A stretch of DNA of 10,337 nucleotides from an uncultured Actinomycetes bacterium (GTDB taxonomy: Bacteria > Actinomycetota > Actinomycetes > Nanopelagicales > Nanopelagicaceae), in the NCBI GenBank assembly GCA_903907665.1, contig CAIVOW010000261.1, positions 1-10,337 of the forward strand. The letters are read 5' to 3'. Below, one piece after another: positions 1 to 7,053 of the stretch. Made by a program: the position numbers and the translations under genes. The first letter of the stretch is position 1; every line of letters starts with the position of its first letter. The notes under the pieces were generated by a model. It ran no database searches, was not told where the DNA came from, and worked only from the letters and a program-made list of their open reading frames with translations.

Positions 1-1895
<1,895 letters not shown>

Positions 1896-1900
1896 TCCAC

Positions 1901-2161
1901 GTGGCCACTACCAACCTGACTGTTGAAGTCGTATCACCAGATAAGCGCGTCTGGTCTGGTGAAGCGACTATGGTTTCAGCTCGAACTCTTGAAGGCGATA
2001 TTGGTATCTTGCCTGACCACGCGCCGCTACTCGGCGTGCTGGTTGATGGAAAAGTTGAAATAAAGGTTGTGGGTGGAGAGAAAGTCGAATTTACAGTGAA
2101 CGGTGGCTTTCTTTCAGTCTCACAGAATCGTGTATCAGTATTAGGACAAGCAACAGAATAA
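1901..2161 (+). CDS. atpC: ATP synthase F1 epsilon subunit, short form without the C-terminal helices
   Basis: Epsilon subunit of the F1 central stalk. It links gamma to the c-ring and in many bacteria also inhibits ATP hydrolysis. It begins at GTG, five bases after the atpD stop, with only a weak AAGG upstream. The 86 residues cover the N-terminal beta-sandwich domain alone, with the conserved stretch 'EGDIGILPDHAPLL' near 31-44 and 'VNGGFLSVSQNRVSVLG' near 67-83. Typical bacterial epsilon subunits (about 120-140 residues) add two C-terminal helices, and these are absent. The stop is followed after 11 bp by the end of the convergent murA, so there is no room for a lost domain and no sign of a frameshift. 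Epsilon should still assemble the stalk, but inhibition of ATPase activity by extended helices cannot work here (inference). Confidence 0.95.
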   Translation: MATTNLTVEVVSPDKRVWSGEATMVSARTLEGDIGILPDHAPLLGVLVDGKVEIKVVGGEKVEFTVNGGFLSVSQNRVSVLGQATE

Positions 2162-2172
2162 AGTTAATTTAC

Positions 2173-3444
2173 TTAATTAGTTCTTGAAACCTCTGCGCCC
2201 AAGGTGCGGAGGTTTTCTGCAAAGTGGGTGTAACCGCGATCTACATGGTATCCATCTTCCACAATCGTGACGCCATCGCTCACAAGCCCAGCCAAGACAA
2301 GTCCAGCACCAGCACGGATATCGGTTGCGGCCACAGGAGCACCTGATAGAACAGGGATGCCAGTTATTGAAGCATGATGACCATCTACTGCGATGTTTGC
2401 TCCTAGACGTTTGAGTTCATTAACAAACATGAATCGACCTTCAAAAACATTTTCAGTCACAATTGCATGACCTTCGGCGATTGCGTTCATGCAGATCGCC
2501 ATCGGTTGAAGATCGGTGGGAAAACCTGGATAGGGCAGCGTCACAATGTCGACAGCTGTTGGTCGACGATCCATCTTTACGCGAAATCCATTTGGTGTCG
2601 TTGTTATGACTGCGCCAGCTTGAACAAGTTTGTCTAGTGGAATCTCAAGATGATCCTCGCGGCCTCCAACAATAGTGATATCGCCTTGCGTCATTACTGC
2701 GGCAAAAGCCCATGTGCCAGCCACGATGCGATCGGGCAAAGTTGCATGCGTTGTGGGATGGAGTTTTTCAACGCCAGTTATTGTGATCATCGATGAACCG
2801 AGGCCGTCAATTTTTGCGCCCATCGCAATGAGAAATTCACCCAGATCCACAACATCTGGTTCACGCGCCGCGTTGTCGATAGTCGTAATGCCTTTAGCAA
2901 GTACGGCAGCTGTCATAATATTTTCAGTTGCACCGACGCTTGGAAAATTGAGAACAATATCAGCGCCTTTAAGGCCATTCGGTGCTTCAGCTATCACATA
3001 ACCATGTTCTGAATGTGCCTCTGCTCCTAAATCTTGTAAGCCTTGAATGTGAAAATCTAACCCGCGAGATCCAATTGCGTCTCCACCTGGTAGTGCTACT
3101 TCAGCTTTACCGAGGCGAGTGAGCAACGGACCGAGCACATTTATCGATGCTCGTAACTTTCGAACAAGATTATATTCAGCTCTGTGCTGAGGATTTTCTG
3201 GCACATCGATGACAAGCACTTGGGCGGCCGAATCGTAGGCAACTGTGCAACCTAAACTTCTCAGCAAATCTGCCATGATTTCGACATCAGCAATGCCGGG
3301 AATATTTTGGAGTGTAGTCTTGCCTGCGGCTAGCAGGGATGCAGCCATTAACTTAAGAGCTGAGTTTTTAGCTCCAGAAAGGGTGACCGATCCTTCAAGA
3401 CGAGCAGGCCCAACGATACGAAATGACTCTGATGTATCGGGCAT
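2173..3444 (-). CDS. murA: UDP-N-acetylglucosamine 1-carboxyvinyltransferase (MurA), Asp-type active site
   Basis: Cytoplasmic enzyme for the first committed step of peptidoglycan synthesis: transfer of enolpyruvate from phosphoenolpyruvate to UDP-GlcNAc. With numbering from the upstream GTG at 3447 (424 residues), the visible motifs are KNSA with Lys27/Asn28, '[11 protein letters not shown]' at 119-129, 'FPTD' with the catalytic Asp312, Arg378 and 'HVDRGY' with Arg404. The loop residue that is Cys115 in E. coli is Asp123 here. In Mycobacterium tuberculosis and some other bacteria the same change leaves the enzyme active but insensitive to fosfomycin. ATG at 3444 is preferred as start because AGGAGG at 3449-3454 is 4 nt from it and only 1 nt from the GTG. 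The gene converges on atpC and diverges from the adenosyltransferase gene. Its last codons contain the atp terminator. Confidence 0.97.
   Translation of the reverse strand: MPDTSESFRIVGPARLEGSVTLSGAKNSALKLMAASLLAAGKTTLQNIPGIADVEIMADLLRSLGCTVAYDSAAQVLVIDVPENPQHRAEYNLVRKLRASINVLGPLLTRLGKAEVALPGGDAIGSRGLDFHIQGLQDLGAEAHSEHGYVIAEAPNGLKGADIVLNFPSVGATENIMTAAVLAKGITTIDNAAREPDVVDLGEFLIAMGAKIDGLGSSMITITGVEKLHPTTHATLPDRIVAGTWAFAAVMTQGDITIVGGREDHLEIPLDKLVQAGAVITTTPNGFRVKMDRRPTAVDIVTLPYPGFPTDLQPMAICMNAIAEGHAIVTENVFEGRFMFVNELKRLGANIAVDGHHASITGIPVLSGAPVAATDIRAGAGLVLAGLVSDGVTIVEDGYHVDRGYTHFAENLRTLGAEVSRTN
2187..2218 (+). terminator. Intrinsic terminator of the atp operon, embedded in the murA 3' end
   Basis: A 13-bp stem pairs 2187-2199 with 2203-2215 around the 3-nt loop CAA. 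A short U-run (2213-2216, then CT) overlaps and follows the 3' arm. It begins 26 nt after the atpC stop. Two pairs (2194/2208 and 2197/2205) are U-G or G-U wobbles in the rightward RNA but become A/C mismatches in the leftward RNA, so the hairpin is stable only in the atp transcript. The same bases encode murA residues 411-421. The short U-run is the main weakness of the call. Confidence 0.7.
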
Positions 3445-3447
3445 CAC

Positions 3448-3455
3448 TCCTCCTC
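3448..3455 (-). promoter_or_regulatory. Ribosome binding site of murA
   Basis: On the minus strand GAGGAGGA precedes GTG-ATG. Its core AGGAGG (3454-3449) is 4 nt from the ATG at 3444 and 1 nt from the GTG at 3447, which favours the ATG start. This is one of the strongest Shine-Dalgarno sequences in the window. Confidence 0.75.
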
Positions 3456-3486
3456 GCTGACAATCTCAAAAAAACCAATTCAAGTG

Positions 3487-3513
3487 GTGACATCTTATCC
3501 GTTCCATTAGGCT
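3487..3513 (+). promoter_or_regulatory. Probable promoter for a leaderless adenosyltransferase mRNA
   Basis: A -10 like TAGGCT (3508-3513) lies 7 nt before the ATG at 3521, and a -35 like GTGACA (3487-3492) lies 15 nt before the -10. The bases just ahead of the ATG (CCACCCC) contain no Shine-Dalgarno sequence. Together this suggests that transcription starts at or next to the A of the ATG. Confidence 0.5.
3492..3497 (-). promoter_or_regulatory. Possible -10 element of murA
   Basis: TAAGAT on the minus strand fits the TANNNT -10 pattern and would start a transcript with a leader of about 40 nt carrying the murA ribosome binding site. No convincing -35 box is seen upstream. Its last base overlaps the possible -35 of the divergent adenosyltransferase gene. 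Confidence 0.3.
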
Positions 3514-3520
3514 CCACCCC

Positions 3521-4096
3521 ATGGTTAATCTGACGCGTATTTATACAAAAACTGGCGATGACGGCACTACTTCATTGGGGGATATGAGCCGTACCTCCAA
3601 AAATGACCCCCGCCTTGAGGCTTATGCAACAATCGATGAAGCTAATTCGTCAATCGGTGTCGCACTCGCCCTGGGCCAGATAGAAGATGTAGAAATTAAG
3701 AATTTGTTGATTCGTATTCAGAATGACCTCTTTGATGTCGGGGCAGATTTATGCACGCCTGTCATCGATGATCCTAAAGTTGAACCACTTCGAGTTCTTG
3801 AAACCCAGGTTCAATTTCTTGAAGTACAGATTGATAAGTACAACGCAGATCTTGCAGAACTACGTTCATTTATTCTTCCCTCTGGGACAGCTGGGGCTGC
3901 GCTGCTTCATACTTCAAGAACTATTGTGCGCCGCGCTGAAAGAGCAACCTGGAACGCCATCCATGCCTTCGGTGCTGGTGTAAACCCACTGGCTGCCAAG
4001 TACCTCAACCGCCTTTCAGATTTACTTTTTGTTCTTGCACGTACGTGTAACAAAGAGCAAGGCGATGAGCTTTGGGTGCCTGGAGCTAATCGCTAA
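3521..4096 (+). CDS. PduO-type ATP:cob(I)alamin adenosyltransferase
   Basis: Transfers the adenosyl group of ATP to cob(I)alamin to make adenosylcobalamin, the cofactor of methylmalonyl-CoA mutase and some ribonucleotide reductases. The 191 residues match the PduO-type (trimeric, ATP-grasping helical bundle) family in length. Motifs in order are the ATP-binding N-terminus TKTGDDGTTSLGD at 9-21, 'DPRLEAYATIDEANSSIG' at 29-46, 'FILPSG' at 117-122, 'RRAER' at 137-141 and 'YLNRLSDLLFVLAR' at 161-174. The ATG has no ribosome binding site, and a leaderless message is likely. It diverges from murA, and the same divergent pair is known in mycobacteria (Rv1314c/Rv1315). Its TAA overlaps by 4 nt the stop of the convergent secreted-protein gene. 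Whether the cell makes or imports cobalamin cannot be told from this window. Confidence 0.95.
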   Translation: MVNLTRIYTKTGDDGTTSLGDMSRTSKNDPRLEAYATIDEANSSIGVALALGQIEDVEIKNLLIRIQNDLFDVGADLCTPVIDDPKVEPLRVLETQVQFLEVQIDKYNADLAELRSFILPSGTAGAALLHTSRTIVRRAERATWNAIHAFGAGVNPLAAKYLNRLSDLLFVLARTCNKEQGDELWVPGANR

Positions 4097-5025
4097 CGTT
4101 GGGTTACGGGAGTATAAACAGTACTTGGCACGGGCTCAGTTGGATCATTCATCCAACATTTAACGTTGATCCCACCCACTGTTAAATTATAGGTAGTAAG
4201 TTCGTTAGCAACTCGAGCTGGCAAAGAATCTAGTTGCGCAGCAGATTGTTCTTCTGTAATTGCACCAGAGGCTAACCGATCGGCAATGTCTTTGCGCTCA
4301 GCTATAGAGATTGCATTAACGAGCGCATTAATTTTTGCTCCAGCGATTTGCCGCAGGCTTTGGCCTGTAGAAATTAAGGTATAAAACTTTTCCTTCTTCA
4401 TCCCAAGTGTCTGAAGAATAAGATCCTGGTTTGGAATCAGGGGCTCAGTGGTAATAAGAAAAACTGGAGTAACAGTTCGTGCAGCGGTGCCAGAAAGCAA
4501 CATGCGCAGGGAACCAAATGGAATATAGCTTGTTATATCGGCATAACTTGGACCAAATACATTGGCTGTAATTTCCCACCACGTACAGTTGGTTTCAGAA
4601 GCTATATAGACCGCTCCACAAGCGGTTGCCTCGCAAGCAGAAACTGTCTTAGCAAGTGTCGTTTTGGCTGACAGTAATCCGACTAACTCAGCCCCGGTAG
4701 GGACGCGGGCATAAACTCCATCATTTTCTATAAAATTCTTGGGTGGCCACACTGGCTTTGGTGGCGGAGCTAATTTCACTTTCTTACGTACGTACGCTTT
4801 GCGTTTTACAACCCGTTTCTTTACAGCTGGTTTCTTCACAACTGGTTTCTTCACAACTGGCTTCTTCACTACTGGCTTCTTCACTACTGGCTTCTTAGCC
4901 GGCGCGCTTGCCGCCGCCTTCACTGTTGTCTTAACTGTGGTCTTAGGAACGGGCTTTTGGGTAGCAGCAAAGGATGAAGGCGCGGCAACCATCAGAATCA
5001 AAATTGAAGCAATAAGTTTCTTCAT
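4093..5025 (-). CDS. Secreted Lys/Pro/Val-repeat protein of unknown function, coupled to an ABC exporter
   Basis: I do not recognise this 310-residue protein as a named family. It has a clear Sec signal peptide: MKK, a hydrophobic run 4-15, then a probable cut after Ala20 (SSFA/AT). A strongly cationic low-complexity region (about 24-90) follows, with KKPVV at 44-48, 49-53, 54-58 and 59-63, then KKPAV and KKRVV, ending 'KRKAYVRKKVK'. The folded part (about 97-310) has four Cys (131, 136, 147, 290), enough for two disulfides. Residues 205-275 show an alternating helical pattern 'LGMKKEKFYTLISTGQSLRQIA' … 'GAITEEQ' … 'LDSLPARV', like a motif seen in other secreted Gram-positive proteins ('GKSLAEIA…GKIT.EQA', by memory). 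Its ATG overlaps the permease stop by 4 nt (ATGA) and lacks a clear Shine-Dalgarno sequence, so translation is probably coupled. The basic region could bind wall polymers, but this is inference. Confidence 0.85.
   Translation of the reverse strand: MKKLIASILILMVAAPSSFAATQKPVPKTTVKTTVKAAASAPAKKPVVKKPVVKKPVVKKPVVKKPAVKKRVVKRKAYVRKKVKLAPPPKPVWPPKNFIENDGVYARVPTGAELVGLLSAKTTLAKTVSACEATACGAVYIASETNCTWWEITANVFGPSYADITSYIPFGSLRMLLSGTAARTVTPVFLITTEPLIPNQDLILQTLGMKKEKFYTLISTGQSLRQIAGAKINALVNAISIAERKDIADRLASGAITEEQSAAQLDSLPARVANELTTYNLTVGGINVKCWMNDPTEPVPSTVYTPVTQR
4139..4157 (+). terminator. Perfect 7-bp hairpin, possible terminator of the adenosyltransferase gene
   Basis: GTTGGAT (4139-4145) and ATCCAAC (4151-4157) pair perfectly around CATTC, 43 nt past the adenosyltransferase stop and inside the convergent gene. 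The following ATTTAA is only weakly U-rich, and the stem is equally stable on both strands. It may be a weak terminator or a chance palindrome. Confidence 0.25.
4816..4890 (-). repeat. Five in-frame 15-bp tandem repeats encoding KKPVV-type units
   Basis: Five consecutive 15-bp units begin at 4816, 4831, 4846, 4861 and 4876. On the plus strand units 2 and 3 are identical (TTTCTTCACAACTGG), units 4 and 5 are identical (CTTCTTCACTACTGG), and unit 1 is a diverged copy. They encode the Lys-Lys-Pro-Val-Val stretch of the secreted protein. The unit length is a multiple of three, so copy-number change keeps the frame. Confidence 0.9.
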
Positions 5026-5804
5026 GAATTAGCCCACTTAAACTTCTTTATTGAAAAGACAATTCCGATGATCGTCCACACGAGAAGAATAATTGCAGTC
5101 TTGCCGACCTCCCATGATTTTGCTACTTCTTGCTGCATAAAGCTATCTGGCAAGAAGACTGAGCGCATTCCTTGGGTTAGCCACTTAAGCGGAAAAATCG
5201 ATGCAAAATCCTGCATCCACTTTGGAAGTTGTGTAAAGACAAAAAATACACCGCTAAAAAATTGGAGGATAATCACAAGGGGACTAACGATCGCAGATGC
5301 ACCGCGTCCGCTCTTTGGAACTGTCGAGAATGCAATTCCTAGCGCTGTTGTGCACGCACTTCCTACGATGATCAACCAAAAAAATCGAAACCACTTCTCT
5401 GCAGAAGTTGGCATATCCAGCCCAAATAAAGCCGCACCGAATCCCATAAGCAAAGCAATTTGAATTACAGTTAGAGCTGTAACCAGAATTGCTTTACCAA
5501 TAAAATATGAGGCGGGAGACATTGGAGTACCACGTAAGCGCTTTAGCGTTCCAAAGTCACGTTCCATCGGAATCGTGATAGCAAGTTGTTGAAAGCCTGA
5601 ATTTACAACGCCTGAAGCAATCATGCCGGCGACGAAGTATTGGCTAAAGGTAACGCCAGGTGCGATTGTATTTTTAAAAATTGAACCAAAGATAAATAGA
5701 AGCATCACTGGGAAAAATATTGTAAAAACTACGGATTCGCGTTGACGTAAGAATTGCTTAATTTCTAAATTTCCACGGAGCAGACCTAAACGGAAAATGT
5801 TCAC
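5022..5804 (-). CDS. ABC-2 type transporter permease
   Basis: Membrane subunit of an ABC exporter of the ABC-2 class (drug, polysaccharide or lipid-type export). It has 260 residues, typical for the family. Six membrane segments are visible at roughly 26-43, 55-75, 103-128, 141-160, 171-191 and 235-252. The cytosolic coupling motif 'ERDFGTLKRLRGTPMS' at 81-96 is the family hallmark. The GTG start overlaps the ATPase stop (GTGA) and has GGAG 7 nt upstream. The stop overlaps the start of the secreted-protein gene (ATGA). With the ATPase encoded just upstream, two permeases and two ATPases would form the working exporter in the cytoplasmic membrane. The substrate cannot be read from the sequence. 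Confidence 0.93.
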   Translation of the reverse strand: MNIFRLGLLRGNLEIKQFLRQRESVVFTIFFPVMLLFIFGSIFKNTIAPGVTFSQYFVAGMIASGVVNSGFQQLAITIPMERDFGTLKRLRGTPMSPASYFIGKAILVTALTVIQIALLMGFGAALFGLDMPTSAEKWFRFFWLIIVGSACTTALGIAFSTVPKSGRGASAIVSPLVIILQFFSGVFFVFTQLPKWMQDFASIFPLKWLTQGMRSVFLPDSFMQQEVAKSWEVGKTAIILLVWTIIGIVFSIKKFKWANS

Positions 5805-6655
5805 GGTGCTTCTCCAATCATTTTCAGGTAGACATCTTCCAAGCTTGGCCGGATGACCTGTAGTTCTGGAATTTCACCACCGACGCGGGTCGAGATGATT
5901 GCGACATCTGCAGTTGGGGTAGAAGTGAAGCGTTCGTGCTGCTTACCCCCTTCGAGCCACGTAATTCTTGCTTGGGCCATATGCCTTCCACCGAGTTTTT
6001 CAGGTGAGGAAACTTCAATAATTTTGCCCGCGCTTATGACGGCTACGCGATCGGCAAGAGCCTCTGCTTCATCAAGATAGTGAGTAGTAAGCAAAATAGT
6101 TGTACCTTCATCGCGTAAGGTACGAATGAGATCCCAAAACGCTCTTCTTGCCTCTGGATCAAAACCCGTTGTTGGTTCATCTAAGAATAGAAGTTCGGGG
6201 GAGCCAATGATTCCAAGTGCCACATCTAATCTTCGCCTCTGACCACCTGAAAGATTGCGAATTTTGTCATCAGCCTTCTCGCTTAATCCTGTTTGAGCGA
6301 TGACGCTCTCTGGATCTTTGGCTTTGGAATAATACTTTGCGAAGTGATGCACGACTTCACGGACAGAAAGGTCTGCGGCATCACCAGAACTTTGTAGAAC
6401 AATGCCAATACGCTCACGCCACGAATACGTCTTATCTCCGAGGTGGCCAGGATCTTCGCCCAAGACTCTGACTTCTCCAGAATCTTGCTTTCTATAGCCC
6501 TCAAGAATTTCCACAGTTGTAGTCTTGCCGGCCCCATTAGGACCCAAAATGGCAAAAATCTCGCCATAGCCAATCTCAAGGTCTATGCCATCGACCGCAA
6601 ATCGATTGTTGTATTTCTTGGTAAGCCCTTTGATGGAGATTGCTGAGGGGGTCAT
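5801..6655 (-). CDS. ABC-2 type transporter ATP-binding protein
   Basis: ATPase subunit (284 residues) of the exporter, acting at the inner face of the membrane with the permease encoded next. It has a full set of motifs: Walker A GPNGAGKT at 38-45, Q-loop Gln88, signature LSGGQ at 135-139, Walker B LLFLDEP at 155-161 with catalytic Glu160, D-loop 'GFDP' and switch His192 in 'TTHYLDEAEALADR'. The C-terminal 'PSLEDVYLKMIG' is typical of the DrrA/CcmA-like exporter ATPases. The ATG at 6655 has no Shine-Dalgarno sequence, and a -10 like CAAGAT sits 6 nt upstream, so the message is probably leaderless. It is first in a three-gene unit (ATPase, permease, secreted protein) joined by 4-nt overlaps. 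The family includes many self-protection and lipid exporters, so no substrate is assigned. Confidence 0.95.
   Translation of the reverse strand: MTPSAISIKGLTKKYNNRFAVDGIDLEIGYGEIFAILGPNGAGKTTTVEILEGYRKQDSGEVRVLGEDPGHLGDKTYSWRERIGIVLQSSGDAADLSVREVVHHFAKYYSKAKDPESVIAQTGLSEKADDKIRNLSGGQRRRLDVALGIIGSPELLFLDEPTTGFDPEARRAFWDLIRTLRDEGTTILLTTHYLDEAEALADRVAVISAGKIIEVSSPEKLGGRHMAQARITWLEGGKQHERFTSTPTADVAIISTRVGGEIPELQVIRPSLEDVYLKMIGEAP
5812..5815 (-). promoter_or_regulatory. Ribosome binding site of the permease gene
   Basis: GGAG on the minus strand lies within the last ATPase codons, 7 nt from the GTG at 5804. It supports that GTG as the start despite the 4-nt overlap with the ATPase stop. Confidence 0.65.
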
Positions 6656-6661
6656 AGGTAA

Positions 6662-6667
6662 ATCTTG
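6662..6667 (-). promoter_or_regulatory. Possible -10 of the ABC exporter unit (leaderless)
   Basis: CAAGAT on the minus strand ends 6 nt before the ATG at 6655. It departs from TANNNT only at the first base, and no -35 is convincing. There is no Shine-Dalgarno sequence in the bases between it and the ATG (TTACCT). Confidence 0.35.
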
Positions 6668-6708
6668 CCGTAAAGAGAGGTGATGGGCGAATCAAGTGGC
6701 TAGTAAAT

Positions 6709-6716
6709 GGGAGAAT
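6709..6716 (+). promoter_or_regulatory. Start signals of the small CPGC protein gene (ribosome binding site or -10)
   Basis: GGGAG (6709-6713) is 9 nt before the GTG at 6723 and could be a Shine-Dalgarno sequence. Read another way, GAGAAT (6711-6716), preceded by an extended-10-like TGG, lies exactly 6 nt before the same GTG, the spacing seen at the other leaderless genes here. Either reading points to GTG 6723 rather than GTG 6696. Confidence 0.4.
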
Positions 6717-6722
6717 ACGAGC

Positions 6723-7034
6723 GTGAGCCCTCGTAGAAATCATCCGAAAAGGTCAGGTCCCAAAGAACCTGAACGCGAATTAGGGCAATCATTTGAATCC
6801 GTCGAAGAGCACGACGAGGGAAGCTATCGAGTGCGCCGCATTACGGGATCAAGTTCGACGAAACCGTATCGCTGTCCAGGCTGTGATCAATTAATTCCAA
6901 CTGCGACACCACATATCGTTGCGTGGATTCATGAAGATATCGAGACGCGTCGCCACTGGCATACACCATGCTGGGAGCGAAAAGATCGCAGACAACCAAA
7001 TACTCAGCGAAGCCGGAATGCACCTCGTTATTAG
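6723..7034 (+). CDS. Small conserved actinobacterial protein with putative zinc site (CPGC…H…HxHxxC)
   Basis: A 103-residue protein that resembles a small protein widespread in Actinobacteria, often labelled 'ATP/GTP-binding protein' without evidence. From GTG 6723 it begins 'MSPRRNHPK', as I recall for homologues. The frame stays open to GTG 6696, which would add nine unconserved residues. A polar, charged N-terminal part (1-48) is followed by a compact Cys/His module: 'YRCPGCDQLIP' with Cys51 and Cys54, then His64, and 'RRHWHTPCW' with His78, His80 and Cys83. This suggests a single zinc-binding fold of ribbon type. A basic tail (85-103) may bind nucleic acid, which is inference. There is no P-loop, so the 'ATP/GTP-binding' label is not supported. 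It diverges from the ABC exporter unit and its end faces the aldehyde dehydrogenase gene across 19 bp. Confidence 0.8.
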   Translation: MSPRRNHPKRSGPKEPERELGQSFESVEEHDEGSYRVRRITGSSSTKPYRCPGCDQLIPTATPHIVAWIHEDIETRRHWHTPCWERKDRRQPNTQRSRNAPRY

Positions 7035-7053
7035 TGGCATTAGTTCTTAGCTT

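Noticed and set aside
2162..2330. A lost atpC C-terminal domain reachable by frameshift
   Set aside because: The region after the atpC stop is the intact murA 3' end on the other strand, and I see no helical epsilon-like continuation.
4787..4796. Palindrome CGTACGTACG, and the similar CACGTACGTG at 4038-4047, as possible operator sites
   Set aside because: Both lie in the middle of coding regions, where their codons make sense (Tyr-Val-Arg and Ala-Arg-Thr-Cys). No promoter is near, so chance is likelier.
4816..4890. Short direct repeats as a CRISPR-like array
   Set aside because: The units are 15 bp, contiguous without spacers, and translate in frame into KKPVV, so they are a coding tandem repeat.
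4739..5032. A 97-residue plus-strand frame rich in Phe, Thr and Gly with repeats
   Set aside because: It is the antisense shadow of the KKPVV repeat gene. The minus-strand gene has a signal peptide, a folded domain and operon coupling, while this frame has no start signals.
7035..7053. A bidirectional terminator between the small CPGC protein gene and the aldehyde dehydrogenase gene
   Set aside because: The 19-bp gap is AT-rich but has no inverted repeat strong enough to call.
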